Source: Nageia nagi
Lineage: Eukaryota; Pinophyta
Direction of reading: 5' to 3'
Length of the DNA stretch: 64,000 nucleotides
NCBI GenBank assembly: GCA_050084985.1
Contig: JBITNC010000001.1
Coordinates: 48,608,001-48,672,000 of the forward strand
Positions within the stretch are counted from its first letter, which is position 1. Each line of letters begins with the position of its first letter. Below the pieces are notes generated by a model. The model was not told where the DNA came from, did not search any database, and saw only the letters and a list, made by a program, of their open reading frames with translations. The position numbers and the translations under genes are program-made. Below are positions 9,563 to 21,987 of this stretch, piece by piece.

Positions 9563-11166
9563 TAACTATATCAATTTACCTTTCCCCTACATTCTGTTAT
9601 TTTGACACTATAAATGACATGTTATACATCTCATATAACATCAATTATTTGATGTTTAGAACATCAATATATGATACAATGAATGATATTATAATTGATG
9701 TAAGAAATAATATTTTATTTGATAGTACCCTTAGCATCAATTGACACATCATGATTTTTACAGTTTAAAAAAAAATATGTGGATTGATGCATGGTATGAT
9801 ACAAAATTAGTTAAGAGTAGTAGTGGAAATGCTCTCAAATATAAGATCAATGCTAATTGATCTAATTTATGATAATATGTGAAATTCTTGACTTTTAACA
9901 CTTCCTAACTCAATAGTATAATCATGAAGGATTGTAAATAAATGCTCTTCTAACTCCATGTTTAATGGTTTGAAAGGAGGATAAAGCTCATGGTATGACC
10001 ACAACACTAGGATGATAACTTTGCCCCATGTTAAATGGAAAAAAAAGGATAAAGCTCAAGGATAATCCTAAAGCTAATGGGTATGATATGTTACCAATAT
10101 GTTAGGATAGGGTATTACTAATATTGATTTGAGATAATTAATACCTCATCTCTCAAATAGTAGAAGATGGATAAACAAAGTGTAGTCACCAAAACATTAT
10201 TGTTCATTCATAAGTGCTCATTGATCATGTTTATTTATGTATTTAAAGACTTTCTTTAGTTAATTTTCCAAATTAGCTCTCTATTCACTTTTTAATAAAT
10301 TTATTTGCTCAAATTTTCTCTCTTATTACATTTTATGTTATTTTTATTTTATATTTGTGTTTTTTATATATATTTTTTTAATTTTTATACCTAAAGGATA
10401 ACACCATGGTTATTGTAGGTATCAAATAATGCATGAATAATAAATTGACACACTATTTTTCTACAATGTATTATTGAAGCATATATCAAAAATATGGCAT
10501 CAAATGAACATGATAAATAATGTACCTTCATCAAACTTGCATCCTAGCACTATAAAGGAAATCATACATCAATCACAATAATGCACCATAAGAAGGAAAT
10601 GCTGCCAATGGACCAAGAACATATCATTAGCTGCATGAAAGATGTAGATCCATGAATAGAAATAAATATGCATGAAAGCAAGATGAAGGGTTTAACATAT
10701 ATATGTAGAGATGGTGTTAAAAAATACCATTGTTGGGCAGGTAGAATGATATGACATGTTTTGGTCTCTCTCTCTTGATATATACCTATGTAATTTATGT
10801 TGCCTTCAATATTCTTTTATAGCAACATTTTGATCCTTTTTAATTATTGGGATCATTACCTTTTACATTATTTATGGTTTCTCTTTTGATATTTGACACC
10901 TCTTCCATTACAATGATTACATTACCTTTGGTATATTTTAACCTTTTTTTACAATACATATACCTTGATGCTATAAAATGAATTATTTAATAAATAATAA
11001 TTTATTTTTAGGCATCTACAATTATACACAATGATCACAATGGATACAATGACTATATACAATGGAGACACAATTATTATATACAATGAGCTATGTACAA
11101 CAATATGATATAATAACTATGGCAAGACCATGTATAATGTAGGAGATGAGTGAATTTGTCCTATCC
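9563..11166. other. AT-rich intergenic sequence, no gene recognised
   Basis: Short stop-rich frames only. Around 11020-11110 variants of TATACAATG are repeated. This is the left flank into which the Tat-type element inserted; it continues at 28895 on the other side. Confidence 0.55.
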
Positions 11167-11171
11167 CAAAG
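11167..11171. repeat. Target-site duplication CAAAG, left
   Basis: Identical to 28890-28894 immediately after the 3' LTR. It fixes both ends of the Tat-type insertion. Confidence 0.92.
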
Positions 11172-12053
11172 TGTAGACATCGAAATACGATCCACTTATA
11201 CATTAAAAAATCAAAAGACTTAAAATACCAATGATTAGGATACAATCGCTAGCAATTAGAAAAGGTCGCTAGCATCCGCTTATGATCATCAGTGACTTTG
11301 CAATAGAAAAATCAAAACTCAAAAAATAGAAGATGAACTATAAGTTTCATCCTCTTTGCAAAAGTATGGATAGAGAGAGTTAGTCATTACCTACATTATC
11401 ACTAGACGTGAAATCCTTTTGGTTATTTCAAGCTTGTGATAAACTTTGACTCCCCCTTTTCAGCCTTAGTATTCCATAAATGCCCATTAAAAAAAATCTA
11501 TAAATACATGAGGCAAATGGATAATAAAAATGGGGAAAAAATTGAAGTAGACTTACACTACTGAAATGAAGATAAAACTGAGGTTTATTTGAGTTTGATT
11601 ATTGCTATATGCTTTTCTTCCTTATGTTAATATTTCTAAAAAGTACAAGTATGTTTTAATGTGTTATTTGAGCATATGTGTAGGGTTCACAGGTGTTAAG
11701 ATGCAACATAATTCAAAGGCATTGTAGATACAATCGATAAAAAGCCAGAACTTGAAGAGTGATTCAAATCAATCAAAAAATTCAAAGTTATAAAAATGCC
11801 AGTGACTTGATATCAAGCATCAACATTCCACCTCAGTTGCTAGAGTTCCAATAAGGGTCATTGAAGACCTTCCATCCATATACTTGAACAACCTATTTTA
11901 TACATGTATTTGAAAAAATTCCTTTCATAAGGCAACTAGATCTAGTGATCTGTAATCTATAATACTGAGGTATTCCAAAAAAATTAATAAATTTTCAATT
12001 TATATTAATTGTATTTGTCTTATTTGCTAATAGGGTTGATTTTATGACTAACA
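11172..12053 (+). repeat. 5' LTR of Tat-type element
   Basis: Begins TGTAGACATC and ends GACTAACA, aligning throughout with 28006-28889. A TATA box lies at 11499-11506. U3 and U5 limits are not resolved. Confidence 0.93.
11499..11506 (+). promoter_or_regulatory. TATA box in Tat-type 5' LTR
   Basis: TATAAATA, conserved at 28334-28341 in the 3' LTR. It is the likely core promoter of the element's genomic RNA. Confidence 0.65.
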
Positions 12054-12057
12054 TTTT

Positions 12058-12075
12058 TGGTGCTAGAAGGAGGCC
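12058..12075 (+). promoter_or_regulatory. Primer-binding site of Tat-type element
   Basis: TGGTGCTAGAAGGAGGCC begins with TGG (pairing with the tRNA CCA end) 4 bases after the 5' LTR, as in other LTR elements. I cannot name the tRNA; decay of the site (for example TGGCGCC to TGGTGCT) is possible. Confidence 0.65.
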
Positions 12076-13442
12076 TTGAACCTCTGAATATAGGGAGTTT
12101 AATTTATCATATTTAGTTCTAATTACTCTATCATCTATTATCAATCTAATTTATCCATTCTGCTAACTTCAACTTCTTTAATCTATGTTTTTGCAGGAAC
12201 TCTACAAGAAATGCTAGTGATTATAATCAGACATTGACAACTGATATTGAATGCCAGGGATTGGTTCAAAATGTTAACAATTGGAATACAAGTGCCATAA
12301 TACCCTTTCACATTTTGGTATCTAGGCACTAAACAAAAAGAGGCAAACAATATACAATTTGCCTATGATTTCTTTGCTTAGAGTGCATACAAGAAAGGGT
12401 ATATGAAATGTTAAAGTTATTTTACATATGAAAAGTGATTTGATATTTAAGTGTTTTTTGGGGTTTCTTTTTTTTTTTAAAGGATCATTATACTCATATA
12501 AAAAAAATTTATTATCTTATCCACATATGCTCTCCCTTTACATTGAAAGGTGATCTTAGGTGACCAGAATGGATTTGATGATAAAAAATAAATGAACCTT
12601 TTTCATATTTTCACATAATTTGGAAAGAATTGAACTAAGTTACTTTCACAATTGGAAGGGCTAAATGAATCATAATTAAGTTTGGAATGAACTTAAGGTA
12701 AATGAATAATGATTTTGGGTAGTTAAATCATTAAAATAGTACATTAATTATTTGGGATCATTTTCACACTTAAAACTTTTATTCACTGAGTAGGCCTCTA
12801 CTCTTGCACTATTAGTGATCCTTAGCAAGCTAAGAAAAGAATGAAAGAGGAAATGAATTCACTTTGTTTTGGAATAAACCTCATATTAACACTCTTAAAG
12901 ATGTCTACCCTTACCACTCTAATGGAGGTCAAAGGGATAGGTGACTCTTAAAGGAGTAATTGAATCTCATTTTAATTAATTTATCTACACATAATGGCTT
13001 CTTAATAAGTCTACCCTTACCACTCCAATGGAGGTTGAAGGTTGAATGTGACTAGTAAGAAGAGGTAATTTACCACACATAATACTTCCACAGCTGAAAG
13101 GAGTTAATGAATCTCATTTAAACTTGGTTAATGAATCTCACTTATCATAATAACTAAAAAGAACAATGGGGTTTTTAGATCAAGATCCATTTCATTAAAA
13201 TTTTGTTTGTATCACATTAAAATAAAGATAAAAAGAGACGTGAATGCTTGGGAGGAATAGTTTGCATAAGTATATTTTATTTGTTAAGTTGTATTTCATG
13301 ATATTTTTATATTTTATTTTATTTTTATTTGTTAAGTATAAGTATATTTTTAGGTACCAAGTTGTGACTTTGCTTTAGACATCCTTTAAAAATACCAACT
13401 TACCCTATTAAAATACCTAACTAGAATAACAAATTTAGGAAA

Positions 13443-13520
<78 letters not shown>

Positions 13521-13634
13521 ATATCAATAAATATATGCATGCATGTAGGATGTTTGTGCACAATTATTTTCTCGTACACATAAAAATCATAAAAGTTAAA
13601 AAATATGGCTTAGTTGCATTATATTTTTTAAAAT
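12076..13634 (+). other. Leader of Tat-type element
   Basis: About 1.6 kb without recognisable coding sequence between the primer-binding site and ORF1. It contains two related segments at about 12900-12940 and 13005-13045 (TCTACCCTTACCACTCTAAT type) and the (AT)n microsatellite at 13447-13517. Confidence 0.6.
13447..13517. repeat. (AT)n microsatellite, about 35 units
   Basis: An uninterrupted AT run of 71 bp in the leader of the Tat-type element. It is likely to be length-polymorphic. Confidence 0.95.
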
Positions 13635-14165
13635 ATGATCCAAACTCATTCACAAATGGCTCGAGGTAGAGAAGTTCCAAGTTCCATTAATTTAGAAGAA
13701 ATAAATAGAACTAGTTTATATTTGCTACAACAAGTTCCACATCGTGAATCAAATATTGCACCATTGCTTCAAGAAGTGTATCCAAAAGATTTTGAAACTA
13801 ATCTAATTCAAGAATCTTTTGAAAAAAAAAATATTGAAAGACTTAATACAATACAAGAAATATATACGAAGCATAATCTTACGTTGATAGAAGCTAGAAG
13901 AAAATTAACTCAATTACATATACCTCAAGCTTCTTCTCATATTCATAGTATTTTTCCATGTGGTACTCATTATGATTTAGATGAATTACCTTTAGAATCA
14001 TCTGTACAAATTCCAAATGAATTAAAACTCCCATTGAGTACACATACAGCTAACCCTGTATTGCAAAAGGAAGTGTTTAAACCAAAGTATGTAAAAGTTA
14101 AGAAATATTTACTAGATGGTTCATTTGTTCTTTCCTATGTTAGACAATTAGATTATGCACCATAA
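13635..14165 (+). CDS. ORF1 of Tat-type element, unknown function
   Basis: An uninterrupted 176-codon frame starting ATGATCCAAACTCATTC, the longest undamaged plus-strand frame between ORF1 and RT. The protein begins MIQTHSQMARGREVPSSINL, has a charged middle (FEKKNIERLNTIQEIYTKHN) and ends with FVLSYVRQLDYAP. It has no zinc finger, protease or membrane segment that I can see. Ogre elements carry an ORF1 of unknown role upstream of gag, and this is its position, but I cannot confirm homology. It runs into a Gln-rich region in the same orientation and may once have been the N-terminal part of a longer ORF1-gag product. Confidence 0.6.
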   Translation: MIQTHSQMARGREVPSSINLEEINRTSLYLLQQVPHRESNIAPLLQEVYPKDFETNLIQESFEKKNIERLNTIQEIYTKHNLTLIEARRKLTQLHIPQASSHIHSIFPCGTHYDLDELPLESSVQIPNELKLPLSTHTANPVLQKEVFKPKYVKVKKYLLDGSFVLSYVRQLDYAP

Positions 14166-15600
14166 ACAATTTCAAGAGAGATGCAAGACATGTATGATAA
14201 GGTATCTATACATATAGCTAGTCCTATGTCACAAAATTTAGAAGGATTTACTTCATTTTATAATTGTTATCAAATTTTGCAACCTAAACAAAACCCTTAT
14301 AAGAATATTGTTACATAAATAATGCATTCAGATTTACAAATTGTGCCATTTAAAAAATCATTAAAGTTTTTAGAATCTAGTAGTAAATGATAAATGTTAC
14401 AACCAATTCCTCCATATATGCATACAAAGGAAAAATCATTACCAAAAACTTACATAAGAAGAGTTTTAAAAAAATTTATGAGAATATGATCAAGCTTTAG
14501 AAGCAAAAAAGGAACAAGAGTTAATTAAGTTTACTCAACAATATCCAATACCTTTTCAACAAATAGGAGATCCCCAACTTGTATTACAAGCTTCTGATAT
14601 TCAACAATAATTTCCATCTCAAATTCAAAATACATCAGGGATGACCCAACAATTCAAAATACATCAGGGATGACCCAACAATTCCAAATGCCATCACAAA
14701 TACAATATAATTTAGGTACGCCATAAGAAAATCAGAATCCTAAAACACCTAGATATGAATATATATTGGATATGTCTCAATAAAATCAAACTCCTATAAG
14801 ACCACATGTGCAACAAAAAAGGAAAATAACCAATGTATCAAGAACAAGCTAGTATTATTCATATAACAAGTCAGCCAATTCAAAGTATAATACTAGTACT
14901 ACAAACTCTAAAAGCACAAACCTTAACATTACAAGCACAAAACATACAAGTAAATCCCTATTACAAATAAACACAAGGATTGGCTTTAACTAATAAACAA
15001 AATCAACCACAAAATTTCATAATTTATGTACAAAAAGGATAATCTATTCCTCAAACAATTCCTTTACAACAATTGCTTCAACAAAAGTAGATTCAAATAA
15101 TGCCACATCAATATCCAACTTCATATCAACAACCACAAGTTCAGTTACAACAACCTATATTTAAAAAAGGTATTTACTTATTTAGCAACTAAATTCACAA
15201 GTTATTCAACCATATCAAAATCAATTAATGGTTTTGCAATTTCAACAACAATCATATACTCAACAACCAAATCAACAAGCTATATCTTATCCCCAAGTGC
15301 AAGGTAAATTACCAAATTATCAACTTATCATACAAATTATGCCTCAAGGTCAAAAGATAGAATATCAACCTATGATCCAACAACAACAACCATAGTATGT
15401 ACAACAAACTTATCAAGTACAACAACCATTACAAGTAATGGGAATTTCATAGCAAGTTCCTTAAACATAAATGGTAACTTATCAACAACCACAACAATAA
15501 GTTGTTCCTTATAATCAAGGTTATTATGGATTACTACCAAAAGCCTCCCAAGGATATCAAGAAGAAAATGATCTGAAATTGTTTTAGCCAAAATTCAATC
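14166..15600 (+). pseudogene. Decayed Gln-rich coding region between ORF1 and gag
   Basis: Across several frames the translation is rich in Gln, Thr and Pro, for example YQNQLMVLQFQQQSYTQQPN near 15210-15270 and QQTYQVQQPLQVMG near 15400. Many stops are TAG or TAA, as expected from decay of CAG and CAA. Such Gln-rich N-terminal regions are common in Tat-lineage gag proteins. Minus-strand open frames here (for example 15370-15591) are shadows of this composition. Confidence 0.6.
14622..14679. repeat. 29-bp direct duplication
   Basis: A 29-base unit beginning AATTCAAAATACATCAGGGA is present twice head to tail (14622-14650, 14651-14679). It is not a multiple of three, so it shifts the reading frame of the Gln-rich region. 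Confidence 0.9.
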
Positions 15601-16680
15601 AAAAATGGGTAAAAATGATAATGAAGTAACAAAATGGTTAAAAGAGATAGAAGAAGTATTGCTTAAATAGAAAAAAGATAGCCTTTATATGAGACAATAT
15701 GTAGTGAACCAATACATCCAAGTGTTCCAAAAAAGGATATACCTTATAAGTTTGAAATCCCTAAAATTGATCCTTTTAAAGGAAAAGAAGACCCTAAAGA
15801 ACATTTAAAAAAATTAAGTATTCCAGTTATTTAATTACCAATGATGATGCTTTAATGCTACAAATATTTCCTATGACACTTGTTGGTCAAACCATGGATT
15901 GGTATAATAATTTGCTAGAATATAGTATTAAAACTTATTCTCAGTTGAAAAACCTTTTTCTACAACATTTTAGGATTAATATTAAAGATAAAACTTCTAT
16001 CACTGATCTAACAATATTACAATAATTCCCTGATGAATCAATAAATGATTTCATTTCATAATGGTGAGTAATTTTGACAAGCATGCTTTATACATTACCT
16101 CAAGAAGAATTAGTAAAATTATTTATTCAAATTTGCTTAATACCTATATCTAGCATGTTACTTATGCAACAACATAAAATGTTTGAAGATGCTATCTCTC
16201 AGGCAGTAGTATTCGAACGAGTTAAAATTCAAGATGGAAAAATAAAAGGTAAACAATGAGAAGGATATATAAAAACTAAGACACAAATAGATAAGGTGAT
16301 GCCAGCTAATAAAGTATCTACCCAAAAAGAAGAAGAAATTAAGCCAACCTTAAAAAAAGAGGAAGAACCAAAATGAAACCAAAAATTTGAAAGAGATAGA
16401 AAACCTCCTAGGAATTTTACACCTTTATCTGAACCTCTTCAAGATATTTTAAAGAAAATGTTAGATCATAATTTAATAATATTACTTAAACTTAAATTAG
16501 AGGAAATGCAAAATAAAAATACTAAATGGTATAGAGAAAATGAATTCTATAATTATCATTCACAAAATTGTCATGATACAAATCATTGTCATTCATTGAA
16601 ACATGTGATCTAAGATTTAATTGATGAGGGAAAATTACAAGTAGATATCCCTTTAACAAACCCTAATAAATAATTAGGTA
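15601..16680 (+). pseudogene. Gag of Tat-type element
   Basis: Retrotransposon gag signatures in order: FEIPKIDPFKGKEDPKEHLK near 15750, LVGQTMDWYNNLLEYSI near 15880, QLKNLFLQHFRINIKDKTSI near 15940-16005, then MLYTLPQEELVKLF. A histidine/cysteine motif WYRENEFYNYHSQNCHDTNH at 16530-16590 with CHSLKHVI is the Tat-type nucleocapsid finger (usual form CxxHRxxGHxTxxCxxL). The product would form the virus-like particle. Multiple stops and shifts. Confidence 0.85.
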
Positions 16681-17640
16681 TTTATCAAAATCCCCTTCCA
16701 CATCAAACAAATAATATATCATGGAATACAAATCAAGTAACACATAAATATGTTCCAAATTGCACAGGGTGTATTTCTATGATTAGTATCACCACAAGAG
16801 CACAAAAATGTCAAACTAAATAAAATACAACAATGAATCAACAAAATGTAATACCACAAATACCAAGAATTTAACATCCTAAAGTATCAATCAAAGGAGA
16901 ATTACAACAATAATTAAAAATATCACAAGTTAAATTATCCTTATTTGATTTGTTACAACAATCAAAAAATCATCAAGATGCAATTAATCATATTTTACAA
17001 AAAATTGAGGTAGATATTAATCATCCTAAAAGTTTTGTTACTCTTGTAGGTAACATCAGACAAATTCAAAAACTAATGATTACATTTTATGATCATGAAA
17101 TAAAACATTGGAAAAATTCATCTGGAATTGATCCACCATTACACATTGTAGCAAATATTGATGGAAAGATGTTTAAACAAGTCTTAATTGATGAAGGATT
17201 TGCAATAAATATTATATCGACAACTACTTTCCAAAATCTAAATATTCCATTTTCACATATTAAGGTACCAAATTTATAATTAAAAGCCTTTAATGATGCC
17301 TTATGTCCAACAATTGGATCAATATCTATACCTATTATAGTTGGATCAAAAATAGTTCAAACTATGTTATAGGTCATTGAAAGGGATATTACACAATACA
17401 ATATTGTCTTAGGAAGACCTTAGATTAAAGATATGTAATGTGTTCCTTCAACATATCATAATTGTTTAAAATACATACATAATGGAATAGTACATTGTGT
17501 CCTTGGAGATGATAATCCTTATTCATATTGTAACACTGCAAGAATTTCTGATGAGATCACTCTGCCTTCCACTCATTTCTTTATGACATCTTTATCGAAA
17601 TCTTAAAAAGATAATAATAAACAAAATATGTTAAAATAAG
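16681..17640 (+). pseudogene. Aspartic protease region of Tat-type element
   Basis: The open frame at 16950-17279 includes DINHPKSFVTLVGNI, then DPPLHIVANIDGKMFKQVLI and DEGFAINIISTTTF. The catalytic D-[GS]-G triad of the family (LIDGGSALNVIS in relatives) is DEG here, a Gly-to-Glu change. Further matches are VIERDITQYNIVLGRP and HNCLKYIHNGI. The fold and position between gag and RT fit a retroviral-type protease that would mature the polyprotein. Confidence 0.85.
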
Positions 17641-18811
17641 AAAAACAAAAGCAAGTAATGCATAGTTTAGAAATAAGTAATTTATTTTCTAAATCAAACA
17701 ATTTAAATCTATAAGAAAAATAATCCTATTAAAAACAAACACAAACATTAAACATGTTGTATGATGCTTCTTCATCTAAAACTAGTGAAATGGTAGCTTC
17801 ATCTCAAGAGAAATTATTGTAGGATAGATTAAATGAAATTCCTCATACAATGGCTAATTTTTCTAATCTAGGTATTGGAGAATATGATATTGATGATTTA
17901 ATATTTAATATTCCCACTACTCAAGAGATTGGATGACCTTATCAAGAATCAAGTGTTGTAGGACAACTTGTTTCACTAGGTGAAAACCTAATCAAACATT
18001 ATTTGTATATGCAAAAATTGATAGACCTGATAAACAACCTATTTTAAAAATTAGTGAAGAACCATTTTGTAATTCCTTAGACTATTTATCACCCTATGTG
18101 TGATCTTTTGTCCAATGATATTTTGAAAAATATCATTGGAAAGGGCATGGATTAGGTCGATATGAACAAGGCCCATAACATGTAATAGACATATATTATA
18201 AAATGCCTATAGATAAGATGAAATTAGGATATAAGAGTGAAATGAAATATAATTCAAATAAAAACATGATAGAATTACAACCTAAAAATATCACATCTGA
18301 AGAATCTTTTTACCTCTATCATCCATTAAAATCAAATGATGATAGTATGTTTGATAAGTTGATACCTAATTATTTATTTAATAATGATATATCAATCAGT
18401 ATGGTTCAAATTGAACAAATTAACATCAAAAATATAAAACCTATATCTCTGTAATCCAAACTAAAAGTAAATTCAACTTTGATTGAAAGCAATATTGGAG
18501 AAGCAAAAGAATATGATTTAAGTGATAAAACTTGGATCCCTATACCTAATCAATTAGAAGAAGGATCACATATAGTAATTGAAGAAACTATTGATGTTAA
18601 TATTAATGATGATTCTACTAAGCCTAAAATTATTCAGTTAGGAAAATCTTTAACAAAGTAAGAGAAAAGGGTATTTATATCTATTTTGAAACAAAAATAT
18701 GCCATATTTGCATGGACATATGAAGATATACCTGGTATAGCTATCGATCTGATTGTTCACAATCTAGGTCTTAAAGATGATGCTAAACCTATTAAGTAAA
18801 AGTTACGAAAA
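17641..18811 (+). pseudogene. Protease-RT linker of Tat-type element
   Basis: Acidic, low-complexity spacer. Open pieces at 18203-18454 and 18479-18661 include DKTWIPIPNQLEEGSHIVIE and DSTKPKIIQLGKSLTK; just before RT comes KQKYAIFAWTYEDIPGIAID, the conserved segment that precedes RT in Tat and Athila elements. No separate enzymatic domain is visible. Confidence 0.75.
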
Positions 18812-19485
18812 ATGAATCCTAAAATAGCCTTGATGGTGAAAGAACAATTACAAAAATTATTAGATGCTAAATTTATACAACCAATTGATTATTTAGAATG
18901 GATTTTAGATATGGTTCTTGTAAAGAAACCAAATGGAAAAATTTGTATCTATATCGATTTTAGGGATTTAAATAAAGCATGTCCTAAAGATGATTTCCCA
19001 CTTCCCAATATAGATAACTTAGTGGATGTCATGTCAGGACATGAAATACTTTCACTTATGGATGGATTTTCTAGTTATAATCAAATAAAAGTTGCTCCTA
19101 AAGACCAACATAAAACTACATTTATAACACCATGGGGAACCTTTTATTATAAAGTAATGCCCTTTGGTCTTAAAAATGCTGGAGAAACATATCAAAGAGC
19201 AATGACATACATATTTCATGATTATATTCATGATATCATAGAAGATTATGTCGATGAATTATTGGCTAAGTCTAAAATAAGAGAACAACATCCTGAGATA
19301 TTGATAAAAATATGTGATACATTGTTAGAATTTGATGTTCGTCTTAACCCAAAGAAATGTGTTTTTGGAGTAACTTCAAGAAAGCTATTAGGATTCATTG
19401 TATCTCAATGAGGAATCAAAATAGATCCTAATAAAATTAAAGTAATAATAGACATGCCTTCTCCTTCTAATATTAAACAATTGTA
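18812..19485 (+). pseudogene. Reverse transcriptase of Tat-type element
   Basis: A 199-codon open frame carries the RT core: EQLQKLLDAKFIQPIDYLEW, VKKPNGKICIYIDFRDLNKA, CPKDDFPLPNIDNLVD, SLMDGFSSYNQIKVAPKDQH, KTTFITPWGTFYYKVMPFGL and KNAGETYQRAMTYIFHD. The active-site box reads DYVDELLAKS, so the second aspartate of YVDD is glutamate, a change expected to impair catalysis. The frame stops at GFIVSQ, a TGA where CGA or TGG would be expected, and continues out to 19485. Sequence motifs are Tat/Athila rather than chromovirus type. Confidence 0.92.
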
Positions 19486-20060
19486 AAGTTTGCAAGGAAA
19501 TTACAAGCAATCAAATGTTTTATTTCACAATTGTCAGATAAATGTAAACCTTTTACTAAATTGTTAAAATAGGAACCATTTTTCATTAGGGTAAAGAACA
19601 AAAAGAAGATCTAGATGAAATTAAATAATATTTATTAACACCACCAATATTAAGTCCTCCACAAGCTAATGAACTATTTTTTCTCTATTCATCAGCAACA
19701 AAAAATGCATTAGGTATTATACTTGCTCAAAAGAATGAACACAACAAAGAGCAAGCTAGATATTACCTTAGTCGAACACTAGTGGATTATGAAATTAAGT
19801 ATGTATATATGGAAACTATATTTAGCCATCATTTTTGCAATGAAAAAACTTAGGTATTACATGTTAAACCATACTACTTATGTTATTGCAAAAGCTGATC
19901 CTCTTAAATATATGATGAATAAAACTTACTAAAATATAAGAACATTAAAATAGATCATGTATTTAACTAAATTTGATTTACAATTCATCAATAAAAAATC
20001 CATAAAAGGTTAAGTTATAGCTGATTATTTAGCAAAAGCACCTTTACAAGATGATAATCC
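19486..20060 (+). pseudogene. First RNase H domain of Tat-type element
   Basis: Recovered over several frames: RKLQAIKCFISQLSDKCKPF, the FFSIHQQQKMH region, KLYLAIIFAMKKLRYYMLNH and TTYVIAKADPLKYMMNKT, then FDLQFINKKSIKG and VIADYLAKAP, all standard for Gypsy pol. Heavily shifted and stop-rich. Confidence 0.8.
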
Positions 20061-20463
20061 CTTTGTCATAGAATTGCCCGATGAACACATATTTCAATTA
20101 GACAATGTTGCCTTACTAATAGAATTGAAAGAAGAATGGGATATGAAAATACATATTAATGGATATAAGTGTGAAAAAGGAGGTGGATTAGGTGTTATAT
20201 TTGTCACTTATCAAGGAATACCAATTCCATACTCATTCAAATTAGATTTTCCTTGTACAAATAATAATGCTAAATATGAGGCCTTAATATTAGCTATTAA
20301 GGTTGCTCTAAAATTGAAACTACAAAAAGTAAAATTCATCAAAGATTCATTGTTAATTGTAAATCAAATTAAAGGAATCTTTCAATGTAAAGAACCTTTA
20401 GTTCAAAAATATAAACAAATAATTGAAAATTTATTATCTTTATTGACAAAACATGAAATTTAA
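20061..20463 (+). pseudogene. Second (archaeal-type) RNase H of Tat-type element
   Basis: One open frame of 129 codons shows MKIHINGYKCEKGGGLGVIF, PIPYSFKLDFPCTNNNAKYE and KVKFIKDSLLIVNQIKGIFQ. Dual RNase H is diagnostic of the Tat lineage. Two catalytic residues are replaced by changes explained by G-to-A: the first Asp of the FDG motif is Asn (ING) and the Glu of AEYEAL is Lys (AKYEAL); the Asp of the DS box is kept. The frame is therefore intact in length but enzymatically dead. Confidence 0.88.
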
Positions 20464-21890
20464 GCAACTCCCAGATCAAATAATAGATTCACTGATGCTA
20501 TGGCATCAATTGGATCATTAATATGTCAAAATTATCACCACTAAAAAATTCACATTGAAATAGTACAAATAACAGAGTCTACTTTAGAAATAGATGATAA
20601 AACGTATGATGTTTTGGACATCACAATAGAAGGAAAAAATCTATGGTATGACCAATTAGTTAAATTTTAAAGAGATGGAGTTTTACCTAAAGATTTAATA
20701 AAAATTAGCTATGAAAGCTTTTAACTTATGAGCATCTCATTATTGCATGTTAGGTGATATACTATATCGAAAAGGATTTGATGGTATATTACTGCATTAT
20801 TTTGAATGGGCTGACTCACAAATTGTAATTTCATCTGTACATGATGGAATATGCAAAGGACATTTTAGTAGACTTGCTATTACAAAATGTCTAATGTGCA
20901 TGGGATATTATTGGCCTATAATGGAACATGATTGTATCAATTATGTTAAAAAATACATTAAGTGTCAACAGCATGCTCACCTTTTTGTTCAACCTTCGCA
21001 AGTGCTACAACCAATGTAATCTTTGTGGTCATTTTCATGATGGGCCTTAGATTTCATAGGACAAATATCCCCTACATCATCAAGAGTTCATAAATTTATT
21101 ATAACAGCTACTAAATATTTTATGAAATGGGTCGAAGCTATACCCATGATTTCAACAAAAGGCCCTAAAATAGTTGAATTCATATTACATCATCTTATCT
21201 ATCAATTTGGCATTCTTGCTCAAATCATTATTGATAATGGAAAAAATTTTAAAAATAAATAAGTATTAGCATTATGTAAATCATATCACATATGAATTAG
21301 CTTTTCAACTCCATATTATCCTTAAGGTAATGGTCAAGTTGAGGCTACAAACAATACCATTCAAAGCATTCTAGTTAAAACTATTAATGATTCTCATAAA
21401 GATTGGCATCTTCAAATTCCACATGCTTTATGGTCATATTGTACAAGCATTAAAACACCAACTCGGGCAACCTTGTTTTCCCCTGTTTATGGTTCGTAAG
21501 TGTTATTGCCATTAGAGATAGAAATTCTTTCTTTATTAATTGATTTACAAGACTATATAACTGATGACGTAGCAATACAAGCAAGATTAGATCAATTATT
21601 ACTTTTAAATGAAAAATAAGTCCATGCATTAGAACATATGCATGTATACCAAGAATGTATCAAATGAGGATTTGATAAGATATTTAATATATGTGAATTT
21701 AATATAGGAGATTTAGTTTTAAAAGAAAACCAACAAACATCTCATATGGAATGCCAATTACATGATAAATTTGCTCCAAATTGGTTAGGACCTTACATAA
21801 TCAAGAAAAAATATGATTCTATGGCATATCATTTGGCTGATATGGAAGGAAATGAAGAGCATGAACCCATAAACATCACGCATCTTTGAC
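20464..21890 (+). pseudogene. Integrase of Tat-type element
   Basis: The N-terminal zinc finger appears as VHDGICKGHFSRLAITKC and, after a spacer, YVKKYIKCQQHA, where the first Cys of the CxxC pair has become Tyr. The DDE core keeps WALDFIGQISP, IIIDNGKNFKNK and GNGQVEATNNTIQSILVK. The C-terminus shows DLVLKENQQT and FAPNWLGPYIIKKKYDS, typical of the end of Gypsy pol. At least eight stops, mostly TAA/TAG/TGA from Gln, Arg or Trp codons. Confidence 0.9.
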
Positions 21891-21987
21891 CATTCTATAG
21901 TTAGAAAAAACATTTGTTCTTTGTAAATAATGTATAGACATCTTTTCTATGTTAAAAAAAATGATGATGAAATTCATATATATATTA

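Noticed and set aside
15370-15591. Minus-strand frame rich in Val and Leu
   Set aside because: Shadow of the plus-strand Gln-rich coding region (CAA/CAG read backwards as TTG/CTG).
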